From Paralichthys olivaceus (Eukaryota > Chordata > Actinopteri > Pleuronectiformes > Paralichthyidae), in NCBI RefSeq assembly GCF_024713975.1, contig NC_091111.1, forward strand, positions 14,920,501-14,984,500: 64,000 bases of DNA, given 5' to 3'. Below are positions 21,801 to 36,800 of this stretch, piece by piece (the first letter of the stretch is position 1; every line of letters starts with the position of its first letter). The notes beneath the pieces are model-generated. The model saw nothing but the letters and a program-made list of their open reading frames with translations. It ran no database searches and had not been told where the DNA came from. Made by a program: the position numbers and the translations under genes.

Positions 21801-24800
21801 AGGTATCAATAGAAAATGAATCAACATCTTGGTCTGTGATGTTACACCAAATAATTAGAAATCGTGAGACTTTTTTGACTCAACAAATCAATAAATGTTT
21901 AATTCTGGTGTCATTGTTCCCGTGAGAACTGCTGTTTTATTCAGCCTGCTCTTAGATTGAATAAATGCTGGATAGATGTGTGTCAGGGAAATGGAAATAT
22001 TCACAGCTCGACACGCTGCAGTCTGGAAGCTGAGCTTTGCCTATCACGCATGAAAATGTTGCCTCACCTTCACTGTGGAGGCAGAACAGTGACGCTTTGT
22101 ACATAACATGCAATAGATCATGTTATCAGTGCCACATACTGCATATTCTCTATTGTTGGGATAACTTGTACAAAGGACAATAATTCTGGAGAAGAATTTC
22201 TGTCTGGGCTGTTGGTTTGACCAAACCACAGCATTAAAGGGCACTGAGGTGAACGTTGTCATAAGTGCGGTGAATGTGGCTAACATTTGTAACGCTAGCA
22301 CCAGCAGCCAATTTGTTCTTACACAGTCTATATAGATCTGTTTTCCTGATCAAACTGATTTAACTGGTGTCTCCCAGCAGACTATGGTAAAAGTTTAATG
22401 TATGAAAACATTATGTGGGTCTAGAGATACATGATGCAGTCATGCCTTGTAGCTCACATGAAGGAGGTGAACTAGCTTGGAATAATGGCCCTGCGGCTCC
22501 AGTTCAGTTCAGAAGGCAATAACATGAATAGAAATTAGCATCACTTTTGTTCTGTAGCCCTGAAACATGTTTGCATAAGAGAAGGCTGATGTTTCGCTCC
22601 CGGTGGGGAGACGATGGGGCATTGATGTGGATGAGCAACACATTATGTGCTAAATCCATATTTTAATGTTAATGTGTTGTGATGCAATTGATTCATCAAA
22701 CCTTTAGAAAGAATGGACGGGGTCAAATAGACTTTTAGCTTTTAATGAGGGTAAGAAATTAAGGCCATTCATGAAGCCCAATTTATTCCATTGAACCAAT
22801 ATGTAGACCAATGGGCCAGGTTAAGAATAAATAACATATGTTGTTAGTAGATGTTATGTAGTGTGGAAATTTTCCTTCCTGGTAATAGCCTGTGTGTGTA
22901 TTGAATTAAAATATGGCCTCCTGTGTGTTTTCACTTTTCACCTTTGACACCAATTTGCCATTGTCTTAGTAGCATTGCTCGCAAAAAAGCTGCTATTAAT
23001 TGTGATTGAGAACTCTCTTTACAGCGCTGCCTTGTGAAAAAGGGGTTAACTTTATCTGAGTTGTTAGCACTGTAGATAGTACTGTGATGAGTTCAAACCT
23101 GCCGGCTGGGGTTTGCATGTTTTCTTCATACCAATGTAGGTTTTCACTTCCCACAGTTCAACAACATGGAAGTTTTGTTAACCGGAGACTCAAAATTCTC
23201 TGCAAGCGTGACGGGTTGTTTGTCTGTTTATCAGCCCTGTGACAGACTGGCACAAGGCACATGTTTTGATCAACTGACCAAATATAAGTTATGTACAGAG
23301 TGGGACCTATCACCACAGGGGGATGCATAACCTGCACACAAGCTGTGTAAACCCTAATTAAGGCAATTATCTTTTTTTCTAATAATAATACCTTTCTATG
23401 ATAACATCATTTATAGGATATGATGTAATATTCTTTGCTACCTCTATCTCAATCTAAACAGTTTGCACTCTCTCCTAGCTGCTTTCTGGCTGGCAATAAT
23501 TTACCTCTCTTCACTTTGTTGACCCAGTAGCCAATAAGGTTTCACCATCAATGGAAATTTCCCCTTTCCACCCTGCTTCGCCACACAGGTCTTATTGTAT
23601 TTTGGTGTGTTTTTCTCTTTGGCCATACTTTGTTTTGGAAAGCACATTTGTGGGGGAGAAGCTGCGATACCTTGCCACATGTCTCTCCCTCTCCAGCGTA
23701 GAAGGCAAGGTCAGCGGTTCACCGTTTAGCTGACCAGTGATACCGGATTGGACACAGTGGCTGCAGTTTGGCTGTCATCCTGCTGCTCTAACTGTGTCAT
23801 CTCTCAAAGACAATTTCCCTAATGTATTCTATCCGACAGATGACCTATCTCTGTGATATCATTTACGCTCGCCTCCTGCAACAATGGGAACTTCAGCAGG
23901 CATGATGGCATGTTCCTTATGAAATGACATTGCCTTCAGGGTACGAATACCAAGTGTCACAGATGTGTCATTTTTCCAGAAGTGGGCTCTCAATTCCTGT
24001 CCTCTAGAGGATTGATCTTTTTTTTAACATGCCTACAACTTGTCCGACTCGTTCCTCTTTTTGAAATCATCTTTTTCTAACCCCATGGGGCTCCAGGGAT
24101 TAAGGCGCTCCATCACTGCGAAGGATTTCTATCAGTTTGATTCCAGAGAGAAGGGGTGGGGTCTGTCAACAGGGCTCGTCTTTGCATTTCCTGTCCTGAC
24201 GGTGGAGCTGACCTGAGATAGAACGACCCCCACATTTCGTTTTTGAATGAAAACATATTAGTTTGAACGTTTCTTTATTATGCAGAGCTGCTAAAGTGTG
24301 TTTAAATTGCATAGGAAGCTGTAGAAGGGCTATTGTCATCCCTTGTCTCACATCAGATGCATTTGCTCAATTGTTTCAGCTCCTGTGTGTATTACATCAA
24401 CAACCAGCTACAAGTGACTGGTTCGTGAAGCTGCCTAAACGCCCTCAATGGCCCCTATTATACAGAGATCCTGCTATATTGCTGTTATTAAGACACCTCA
24501 TTATGCCACCTTTGCTTGTTTACAATGAACCAAAGCCCTTTTAATATCATCTGTATGTGTAATTTTTAGATAACATACTGGTGTTCCAGAATCAGAGGCG
24601 TGTTGATACTCCCTTTTACTTGAGCACTGTTACTACCTCCTCTGCCATTTTGACAGTCCCACTTTGATCCGGATGTTTAGGGGCCTGACAGTGTAAGGAG
24701 CTCACTGTAGATCTACTCCCATTGGAGCAGATAGAGACACCTGTCATTTTTTGGGTTGAAAACGTTTGTCAAGTAGACACATGGATTGTTCAAATGGTAG

Positions 24801-27800
24801 CAGGAGATCACTGATTAGCTATTAAACATCCCTGATCTTTAAGTGCATCTTTCCTGTTCAAATGATTGAACACATCTATATACATTGTTCATGGTCACAA
24901 ATGATCCAAACTGCAATCAAAGTGATCTGACACAATCTAGCAGTGATTTGATGCAGCTGCTTGTTCACCCTCACTCGCCCAAACGTCCCTCTCTATCACA
25001 TGGACACAAGATTACAGCTCTGACTGACCAACAGCTGATTTAATTCACTTTAATTGTATTAGTCTAAATTGCTTGTTTATGACATTTGAATGAAGCCACC
25101 TCCAAGAAAAGGAAATGAGTCATATCTCCACAACATGTCTGATCAGAACTGTTCTGTGGGTAGATGAGACTTCCATGTACCTATGTGCGTGATGTGCTTT
25201 TACTTGGCCTGAAGAACTGCAGCCTGCAGCTTTGTATTATTTTTATCACTTTGACAGTGAACAAAGCCCTGGTTCTGTTCTCAGCCACACATCCACACCT
25301 TACGCTGTCTCACTAAGAGAGGGAAGCATTATTATGGGTTGTAGACATGCAAATGAGCCTGATCTCCTGTTGTAACAGGATGTAGACTTAACTTGCTGTT
25401 ATCCAAAGTATTATTTCAGCCAGGGAGCTCCCAAACCAACAAGCTTGCTGTTATGGTAACGTGTTGCCACAAAGCCTGATGATTACGTCTTCTACCTGAG
25501 GCTTTTCAGACTGTAATCTTTGTCAAGTAGCTGCTGTGTCCTTTACTAAAAATACATTCATGCTCACTAAAAAAAGAAACAAATGCAGAAGTTCAACTTC
25601 AGATACTAAGTATAGATGATTTTACTAATATTTTGCATCTTTTAGAGAAGTTCAAACTTTTCCTTGTTGAAACGTTATATCAGTGTGACTCTGGAAACTG
25701 ATTGAATTGCTCTGAAATGAATGCTCAGTTAAATGAATGCAAGTTAGTTGCTACAGTTTGAATGTATTTTATTTCTTTGACAATGTACGATAAAGACTAA
25801 TAATGATATACTTCATATTTAGAAATATTAATTGTAGTTGAATGCATTTCTTTTTAAAACATTTCTCACTTCTATGTCTTGTGGCTGCACCAGAAACCAC
25901 ACGTGAGAGTTCAGTATGAAAGCAAGGATTCAACAGTCTGCATATTAGGGCATCAAATTACAGAGCTTTCTTTTTCTTTCTTGTTTCTTCTGTGCTGGTC
26001 AGTGGTCAACAGTGAAACTAATTGTGATACCATTTCCTGAAACTCACTTCTCCTTTCTTACTTCAAAACATGGCCAGCCTTTTTTTTAGTTTCCTTTTCA
26101 CACCAGTTAATGAGCAAATTAAGTGATGACTAATTCGGTACCGCTTAATACTTAAGATCTGCACGGTGGAATCAGCCAAGTCGTGTCTGGAGGAGGACTG
26201 ACACTTATTTGGAAACAGCAAAGTGTAAATGATTTTGCAACCCACAAATAGTCGGTTAAACATGGAGATCATTTTTAGCTCTCTGAACTGAGAGAACACG
26301 TGGATCACACAGCTGGCAGGGGGTTTATAGTCTGTCAGGATACTCGTGGTTTAAGAGACAATTAGTTTTTCCAAAATGACAGGAGTGTGCATCCTTGGAT
26401 GAGGTGTGCACTCCCTCTACTGAAAGGTTCTCTGTGGAGTATTTCACCAGTAATATTGCTATGCAGTAAAAACTTTTAAAAAGAATTGAACAAAAGTCTA
26501 TTTACACTGCCTGTTAAACAACAAATTCTGTATTTTGTCTTGCAGTAACAGAGTGGGGTGACGATGTACGGCCCATTACAGAAGAGGAAGCTATGGTCAT
26601 AGTCAACCACCAGTCAACAGGAGACGTGTGCACCCTCATGATGTGCCTGCAAGACAAGGGCTCGGTAAGAAGAAAAAAAATTGTCATTTATAATTCTATC
26701 TTCTTGGTTTTTTTTTGGTTTTTTTAGAAAATCCACAAATACTGCAGTGTTGATGTGGTATCAGTGTGAATAAAAGCCATGCAGAAGTTTGTGGCCTGCA
26801 GCGTGTTTTGGTCACATTGGTTGTGTAGGCTGCCGTCTGGGCATGTTTATGTTTCCCCAGTCACACCTCCATTAAACACACTTTGTGTGACTGCACTCAG
26901 ATATTGAGTTTGACTACATGAAAGTGCAGGTGTGTAAATGGGCCCAACACTCCACGAGGACAGATCGTGATTCGATCAGCCAAACCACCTCTGGAGATGA
27001 GGTCAGGGATGCATTGTGACCACAGTCAGTATGTAGATACAATTGTGATGTGAAACTACTTACAACAACTAAGTGAGCAGAAATAATTACGGAATGTTTG
27101 AAAAAGGAGAAAACCCACACACTTATTTTTGTCGTAGTGATGTTTGAAGCTCATAAAGTCACTTTTTCAGAAGCAGCCATCTTATTTGTTCTCTGGGTGT
27201 TGTATCATTTTCACATTTCCTTTGGCAGACATAATAATCCCACACCAGCGTTAAAGTGATCAAACATAAAAACACAGCTTCATAAACAGCTAACATCTTT
27301 TGTCATTTTTTTTGCAAGCCACTGGATATGAAACACATTGTAATTCCATGTGAAAATAGGGTCGCTAACTTTGTTATTGCAAATAAGACATTTGTGTATA
27401 ATTGTACACTTTTCTCTAAAAATGTACAAATTAAGTATGTTTAGTTCAAGAGTGTTTCTCCAATGTCCAAAGTTGACAGAGAACAAGTTTCACTATAAAT
27501 TGTGTGAAAAGTTCCCGTTTAAATCATTTTATGGAGCTGGATATCAACCTCTGCTGTTTATTCCAGTTATTTAGTAATGAAAAAGTATAAATAAATTATC
27601 TTTTTGTACTTTTTGTTGATTTCACATGACTTTTTGATCATCCCTCAAGGAGGGAGGGAGTTTTGTATTTTGTACACGAGAGAGACATAGTGATGGGATG
27701 ACGCCTTTTTCAAGTTGGAACAATTGAGTCAGTAGAGACGGGCGGGTCCACGATTTAGCGCTGTGGCTGCATTCAAATTTCAAAATGTGAGTTCCCAGTT

Positions 27801-30800
27801 TGTCAGGCAGCTGATGTGCAAATACTGAATCAGGGGCTGCTTTGCATTCTTTCACACTCATTATTGTCAACAGGTAGGAAAGCGAAACATGTCCACACAA
27901 CAGTGCACACACCCCACCCCTGTTTAAACAGGGTACTAATGTATTAGTATAAGATAAAAGTTTAGGGAAAAGAGGTGTCATGCTTCATGTAGTTCTCTGG
28001 CAACTTGTAAAAACATAAATCAACAATAACCTCTGTACTATACAAGACATATTGAGACATGACTTTAGTGATGACAGAGAGGAGCTGTACTTGATCGTGT
28101 CCCTGAAGGTCATAGGTCCTATGTGTCAAAAGGGTTTAATGTGCAGTACACGTACCTCATCCAGTCTATTTTGTGCATTTTCAACTTTGTTTACGTGGAT
28201 AAACATTTTTGAAAAGTTTTGCTTGGTGTGGTTATGAGGCTGTAAGTGAGACAATAGGTTATGTTTGAATCATATCTTATGAGTTTCAACTTGAAGTGTG
28301 ATTGGAAAGTAAAGGGCTCAGATCTACAACTTGCTCAGGTGGAAGTCCAGACTCAACTGCAGCTGTAGGAACTGATACATCTGTGTTTACGACAGCGTTA
28401 CCTTTGAATGGCAGCTAGAGCACACAGCTTCGCCAAGCCTGAACAATCCTATACGTGATTGTCTGAGTTCTTATAGTAGAAATATAAAAGAAGAAATAGT
28501 TGTGAAACAAATCATTGAAAGAAATCTGGTTCTGCAGCCGCACCCAAATTAAATGGGTTCTGCCCAGGACGTATCCCTCCACCAAATTTGATTGAAATCA
28601 GTAATTTTTGCATATTTCTGCAAATGCAAACAAACGGGTCCTTGTTTTATTGATTGTTAATTTGGTTGTATAATTGTGTAGGTTGACATGGGGAGTAAAG
28701 AGTCACAAAAACATTTCACCCAAAGAATCCATTATTTGGATCCAGACCATGCAGCTGTCCTGCTACCCTGAACATATCATCCTGGAGATTGGCTGTGAGA
28801 TTGTTTTCTTATGTTTTTTTAGGATGGTGGGGGCAGCTGTGATGATGTGTGTGTTTGTTTTTTGGCTGGGGGCCGGCACTGCACTGGAGCTGCCGAGCTA
28901 CACTGCACAAACATGATGGCATGATCCGCCTCAACAACTGCATCCCTGGCCCAGTTTATCCTCTTAGCACTGAGAGAACAGTAAGCCAAAGCTGCATCGG
29001 TGCATGTCATGAGGGTGGAAGTGCTTTGGAGGGGGCAGTATCATTTTTTGGGGGGGCAGTGGTACCAAAGCCAAAATCCTGTGATATTGCTTACAGGAGA
29101 ATGTGGGAATTAAGTAGAATTACCAGGGGTTTGTTTCACATGTTCATTGTATTTCTGCTCTCTGTTTCAGGTGGTTCAAAAAATGATGTGGTTGATGGAC
29201 CATGTGTTTAAATACACCAACTTTGGCCTAGTGTCCTTGATCCATGGGGACTTCTTCATCAGACAGGTAAGATGTCCACGATTCCCACAGAAGGTCCTAG
29301 CAGGTTACAATTTTGGCATTGATTTATTTTTGTTGCGGCAACCTTTTTTCTTGCCATCATAAATGGAACATTAACATGCTATGCACTACTTCATGCACTA
29401 CACATATTTACGTCCAGGGAGCTTTCTTTAGCTGGTATATTAGCCTCAGGGCTACAATGTTGTCTGTTTCCCTCACTTGTCAACACCTTGGTTTTGCCCC
29501 TGAAGGTCTGAGGATTAGAAAACAAGCTTTGAGGTCATAATCTAACTCCTGGGTACTGTTGGCTTGTTTCTACAGCGCTGTGCAAACGTGGAATCACTCC
29601 CCATCTGCTTGTCCCAGCTGGACAGCAGATATGTCAGTAGGCTTCTTACAGCCATGGTGTCCTCTGAAGTAGGACTGTAGTGTGGGAGGGCTGCTTAGCC
29701 CCGCTGGGTCAGACTGACCCTTTGTTGTGAGGTCAGCTGGAGCAGAGCAGCCTGCCCTGACAGGCCTGCACATGGAGCCTACAGGGCCGGGGAATTCCTG
29801 AAATAACATGCTGGTTGTTGAGCTACATTTTTGGCAAATAGCTGATACATTTAAAGTGATAGAATATCATAAAACTGGTTGGATTATCTCACAATAAGAT
29901 AATTTGCATCTACTATATTCTCTAGTCTATAAATCTTTTTTTTCTCTATGTAAATTTCAGAAAATGTACATGAATTAAACATAATTTTAAGTAACACAGT
30001 TATGAAAGACCTGCATCACTTGAGGCCTTTCATTGTCATGCATTTAAAGAAATACCATTCCCTCAATAGATACAGTACAGACACTAATTTATCTACTCTT
30101 GCTTTTTGTGCTTTGTGACATCAGTCTTATATTTGCAGACAGCTGCTAGCAAGCATGAGCTACCCAGTGGGGTTGTTCGTTAAACTCAGGACAGTCCCAT
30201 AAAAGGCAGCAGGTGCACATGTGTGAATATTTACGTCACAGTTTGATGGTTGTGCCATTTTTTTGTGCACGTTAAGAAACCTTTGTTTTTACATTCCGGG
30301 CCTTTTACATACTGTGCCAAAACAAAAAATTGAATTATCTATATCGCTCATCCCTTCTAGTGTATGCCAGATTACATCAGTTTTAACATTTGCTGCTGTA
30401 AATGTTGGGAAAGAGCCAATCCGTTATCTCCGTGGTCATGTTTTCTCTGTGGAGCTATAGGCAGGACTGGCTGGCACCAGGACAAAAGTCTGAACATATC
30501 ATGTTAAATGACTGATGGGTTGTGTCTTTGTTTGTCCACTTTTGTTTTTGTCAGAAGAAAAGAGAAATGGCCCACACATTCCTGTCTGACTTTCTGAGCT
30601 GCAGAAAAATAAGTTGGCAAGAGGGAATTACATTTTTTTGGGTCATGGACTCACATCAGGCACAGTGCCGAGGGTTAGGCACCACCAGCCTGTGCTCGGT
30701 CATATCTGTTCTCCTCACCTCTGTGTGATCCCCTCTGACATTCATGTGTGCATCCCTGAAACCCTTCCCCAGAATACTTCACACTTCCACACAGCGCAAA

Positions 30801-33800
30801 CATCTGCCCCAGTCTCCAAAGCATCTGCTGTCCACTGAAGCTGGCAGACATGTCTCATTATGCCCAACACAGCATAGCACACTTTGATGGCAGTCACAGT
30901 TATATTATGGCACAGGCTTTTATTTTAAAACATTTTCTGTCTTAAAACTTTCAAATAAAGTATTACTAACTTTATTGTGAACACACTCAACGATCAGTAA
31001 CATGTGGCTGCTCACATGGATTTATTTTCAAAATAAGACCTGACCAAGTTAAGTAAATTATCTGATCTAATTTACACATTTGACAAAAACATGAGTTGGC
31101 CAGATGAGTCAGATCAGTTATTTGAGGACAATCCCCTGCACCTAAATTAGTTTGACTTATTTTTTGTATTTTATTTTGTACATTGATCAAGGTTGTCAGA
31201 GTAGTTTATGTTAATGGTGTCACATTGTGTGCAGGCTCATACTGATGACATAACTCGCCCACCAGCCCCACTATCTATTTCATTTTTTATGGACGTAAAA
31301 CCTATTTGATGATTTTTTTGTCCATCTAATTGAAAAAACTCAAATTTCAAAAATAATAATAATTAACTCTTAAATCTGGCTCTGCAGTTTGAAAGTGAAA
31401 GTGCTCCGAGCAGCAGCAGACTCACATCCCAGATTAAATAAAGGAGACTTTATTAGATCACATGAAGAGAGCAGAGTCAACTGACGAGGATGATCTGAAG
31501 TGTTTCAAGGGACCAGTGGCCCCAGGCAAAGCATTCTAGTCTTCAACCAAGGCTGTTGGTAGAAAGCCAGTAGCACTTGTCCTCATCAGGGGGTTTCCAA
31601 ACACGGTGTTGTTAGACAGTCCTGTACATAGTCTATCATAGGATATTAGGGGGTTCTCAGCTGTTCTCTGGGGCCCCCTCTAAGCTCAGGGCCCCAGACA
31701 ATTGCCTGCTTTGCCTCCCCTGTTGCAGCGCCCCTGAGGATGATGAGGATTTGGTGTCAGAAGATACTAAAAACAATGTAGATGTGCAAAATGTGAGAAG
31801 TGGACTGCTACAGTCTGGGTAATTAATGAAAGAGTTAGGTTGCCTGCAGCGAAATGCAACATTAAAGATCTTTGTTAACACAGACTCCACAGATACTGTG
31901 GATATATTTCTTTTAAAATGTCCTGTCTAACACCGGTGTTGTCCTGCTGGGAAAACGTCCACACCTTGGCATCCCTTATATTTACAACCAGTATCTAATA
32001 GACTGTGATTACTCCCTTGACCAGTGGCTGCTGCGTGCACACGCTGTCAAATCCACCCCCAGCTCCAAATACAAAACTGTAATGATTAAAAAAGAAATAT
32101 GGTCGGGTACATTTCCTTCAGTACACTTGGCTCTCAAAGCCTCAGTCAAACCGGAGCAAATGTTTCAGGGTCATGAATAAGTTTATTATGTTTGAATCAG
32201 AACAGTCGCTGCAGGTAAGAATAGCACATCACAGGTTTTTGTTTTGGCAAAATTATCACACGTTTTGTTGTTTTACTACCAACTGCCGTGTAGACAAATC
32301 ACACGTGAGCTCACATGAGGCACACAGAGGCCAGCCTGGCTTTGCTAATGCATTTAAAATGGCTTTTGACCAGACCTAACTAAAAATCAATGCCACTCCT
32401 TCTGGTCCTGTCCATGCTAATGCTCTTAATGTTGTCAAGGCCATCATGTTGTGCATCCGTTCAGTTGTGCCAGTATTGTTGCTCTGAGTGTTACTGCAGC
32501 TAACTTCAGGTTTTGTGTTCACTTGTTTTTCATTTGCTTATTAAGTTAATTCATTTTGCATTTAGCGTCTACTGTTTTTGTTAAATAAATGCCCAACACC
32601 TCTTAAAGATAATCGCTGTTTTGAATGCAGTCAGCAAGCTTGAAATCTGTAACTAGACCAAAGACGTTTGATTATGTTGTTTGAATTTTTTTTTTTCTGT
32701 TGTTCCTCCAGGGTAAAGCTCACAGAGACAAGCAGCTGATCTACCTGAAAGATCACCTAGACAAATATTACCACAGCCGCGACAGGAAGTGGATAGTGCT
32801 GTTCCCAGAAGGCGGCTTCCTGCGCAAACGGCGGGAAACCAGCCAGTTATTTGCCAAGAAGCACTCTCTCCCACACCTGACCCACGTCACGTTGCCTCGA
32901 CTCGGGGCCACGCACGTTATCCTGAAAACCCTGTCCGCCCAGCTGGAGAATGGCAGCGTGGGCATCGAGACTGTGACCCCCAACCAGATAGGTAACTAAC
33001 ATTTCAATTTCACGAAAAAGTTGTGTTATAAAAAAAGAAGCTGTTCACAAAAGGAATGCACGAAAGTCCACTCCATTAGGAATATCTGTAACTGTTGGGT
33101 CTTTGATTTTTTTTCTCCCTTGTTATTTGTCCCTTTTATAAAAGGAGAGGTCAATAAAATATTAGTCATAAAAAATGTATCCGTAGATGAGTAAAATGTC
33201 AAACAGACTGAAACATGGAGTCTGGCAAGGGGGGGAGTCTTTTTAAGGGAAGAAAGTAACAGAACAATAACTTAATAGTCAGTCATATTTTTCCAGTTTA
33301 TTAAAAACTGTAAATAAATTGAATAATTTCCCCCCAAAAAATAGTTCTGTAGAAATCTTTGAAAATAATTTCTGTAGAAACGATGCATACATTTCTGAAT
33401 AATCCTAAAATTCAACCCCAGGGCAAAACCGAATTCAATCTTAAGACTTTTTAAAGTTAGACAAAACTGAATCCCAGCACATTTCAAATTCAAATGATTA
33501 AAAAGGATCCAACCATTCATCTGAAATGTTAAGATTGGTTCTGGGTATGTTCTATCAGGCCTTGTGTGATGACATTGATTTTGCTGAATACAAATAGAGA
33601 AAGAGTTGGAGTAGATTTTTTTTTTAAATGCTTTTTAAATGTGCAGATTGGGTTTTTTCTTACTGAGGTTTCTGGCTTTCAAAAAGGTGAAAAAAGAATT
33701 TTTATTTTCTTTTTCATTTCTTTTCTTTTACATCTGTGTGAACTCCCGCCCACTGCGTTCAACGGTCCTTGATCATATGTGGTTTTATGACGGCTGGAGG

Positions 33801-36800
33801 GAAAGGGATAGAGCACGCTTCCAACATGAAGCATTAAATCGTCACCTCCGTGTCCCACAGTCCCGTGGGAGTCCTGTTTTAAATGAAAGGTGGCTGCTGG
33901 TGAAGATTGCCAGCAGAGGAAAGGGGTGACGTGCACCGAGGTGCCAGAAATTGCATCAAGGTCCCTGAAAACCCAGTGGTGATTTGCAGGAGAGTCTTTT
34001 TTGTCTGTCTAGGGACCAGTCCTAAATACAGCCAATGAGGAGGGAGATAACTCTGCAATTAACAAGCTCTGGGAGTGAAAATGTTGTATTTTTCACTTTT
34101 GAACAATAACAACAGAAAGCAAACATCAACACAGCATGAAAACCTAGAGAAGTGTACGTTTCTAAATCTACAGTCTTCATGTCCTTGTCTTTACTGTTTA
34201 GCGAGATCCAAGTATTGATGTCACGCTTGCCGCTGGTTGTGCACGTGATCACTTCCTCTCATTTTCTGAAAAAGGTCTGAAATCTTCTGTTTTTCTGTTA
34301 AATGCATCCCTGGCTGTGCCTGTTGATTTAATTCCAGTTTGTACAGATAAACTATGAATGCTAAAATGCTGCTCAAGATTAAATCCATATTGCCCCAAAA
34401 TATGTTAATGACATGATCACAACATAAGGGATTATTGACCTTGTTTCAAGATGAGGGTGAGTAAACCCTTAAATCTAGATTTTGGGGCAAAAATACCTTT
34501 TCAGGGTTTTACTCAGCAAAATGATGCTGAGAACTGTCCTCATCAGAAAACACAGTGTCATAATCACAGACACACTGAGATCTCGATGCCTGGGCACGCT
34601 GCATACTCTGTTTACCCAGCGGACTCTCTTGGCCTCGCTTCAAAATCCATTTTAAGGGTGTGGTGTGTTAATAGTAATTCTGAGACTTTGGGCCAGCATT
34701 ATTGAGAATGTGGTCCAGAGACCTCAGCCTTCGTCGACTTTGCAAACACAGCTCTGTGTTCATCAGCCTCAGCACTAACGGCAAGACGCTGTCTGTTTAT
34801 CCTTCGGTGGGACGGACTGAAGGGGAATCTCTTAATTGGCAGCTGTAAAATTAAGACAACAGTGAGCAGTGTCGTTCTTGTGCTAAATTATGCCTTTTGT
34901 GCAGTTTTTGGCTTTCCTGCTAATTTAGAGTCTTTGGCCTTCTCTTCAGTGTCAACATATCACAGCAGAGATTATGTTTGTAACCTCTGGCAGGAAGAGG
35001 GACGTTTCAACATCTAACACACATCAGTTTTCAATTGCACATTATGCTTTCCCCTGCGTGTGTGTGTGTGCTGCACATCCAGCTCATATTCCAGTTGATT
35101 CTTTATGTATATATTGTTGTGTCCTTTGTTCCTGCAGGACAAGGGGAAGCTGGTTGCTGCAGTAGTGCTTGTCCTTCCACTCGTGTCTTGCTAATGGCAT
35201 TAAAACCGAGGGCAAGACAAAAAAAACACACATAGCCAGAGGAGCGTTATGTCCCTCATTATCCTCTGTGTGTATGTGTGTGTGTTCAGAGACACAGCTC
35301 TGTTTCCCTGTGACCCTCCATGATGCTCTGCAGAGGTGCTCAGAGCTTGCTGACTCACTCAGAGACAAATGGGCCACTTGGAGAAAATGGGATTTGATGT
35401 GTGTGCTGTTGTGCATCGTCCATGCAATGTCACCCGAGCTAAATGCACTGCTCAGTGCAGAAACAAAGCACAGGGGTCACTGGTTGCCACTGTAGCTCAC
35501 AGCCTGCAGAAAGACTCAGTGTGCAGCTCAGACCGATAAGGTTTATGTGTTATAAAACAGTTGGCAGGTAAGCAAAGTCCACAGCTGTGAGTCAGGTAGG
35601 GTGAGGCTCCCTGTGACCCACAGGTAAATGGGTTTCAAAGTCCCAACCAATCAGAGGACGTTGTAACCTCAGCTTTTTTCTGGCACCCGTTTATGGAGTT
35701 AGACAAATAAATAACGCAAAGTACATGAACAGATTTGTCATTTTATCTTATAATACTAATAATACTTGCTGCTACAAAGCACTGTTCACCTGTTTATTCA
35801 AAATTTTCTAAATATTGCATGTTCAAATTCACCATAGGGCTTCTTTAGATCCTCAGCTAAACACCTGCCAAGTCTGAAGTAGATCAGATAAACATTTTTG
35901 GAGACATAAAAACAGCAATTCCTCACATTTTGTTACAAATATAAAAAAAATTACCAACTCTGCTGTTTAATTCACTGTGTGCATATGAATAAAGATGTTT
36001 GTTTAAAATGTAAAAGTTTTAAATTGCTAATCAAATACTTATACTATATATTGGTGAATATTAAAATGAATACAAAGAAAAATAAAGGCAGTAAACAGAA
36101 GACAAGTTTCACACGTATGACGGGACCTCAGGCCTTGTATTATGTTAGTGTACTGGTAAAACCTGAAGTATGCAAACATAGTATCAGCATATGTATTCAT
36201 GTGGGGAGGGATACACATATTTTTACATTATGATAGTGTTGTATATTGTCATGTAGTGGGAGATGTCACCAGTGTTTAATGTCAATTTGAAATACCTGAC
36301 AATTCAATGTAGCTCAACTTATATGTTAAAATCTATACGGCCGTAAAGCGTTGCAACATCGCCATCGATGGCCTAATAAACCCAGACGTTAGGCAGTGGA
36401 ATCTATCACAGTATAAACAGCCTGGCTTAATCTATAATGGCTGCCAAACTCCATAATCAAAGTATTATAAATAGGTGGTGGTCCGCATGATGTGATGTTG
36501 CTGGTTGTTATGGGTGACGCTGTTTGTAGGGAGGAACTCAAACTGACAAGGCGTCAGCCGCGATCTGCTCTAACTGCCGTTAATGTTGTGTGCCTAAATC
36601 AAAGGGTGTGTGTGTGTGTCTGTGTGTGTGTGTGTGTGTGTGAGAGCTACAGCTGTCTATTCTCCACTTTTGTTTGTGACGTCTCCATCTCACTGCCTCA
36701 CCCCCCCGCTCTATGTTGTCTGTGTTCTGTCTCGTGAGCAAGATTTCTTGTTGTACTGCTGCTGACCCTACTTTGTCACGTAGGCCTGGCCTGTTTCCTT

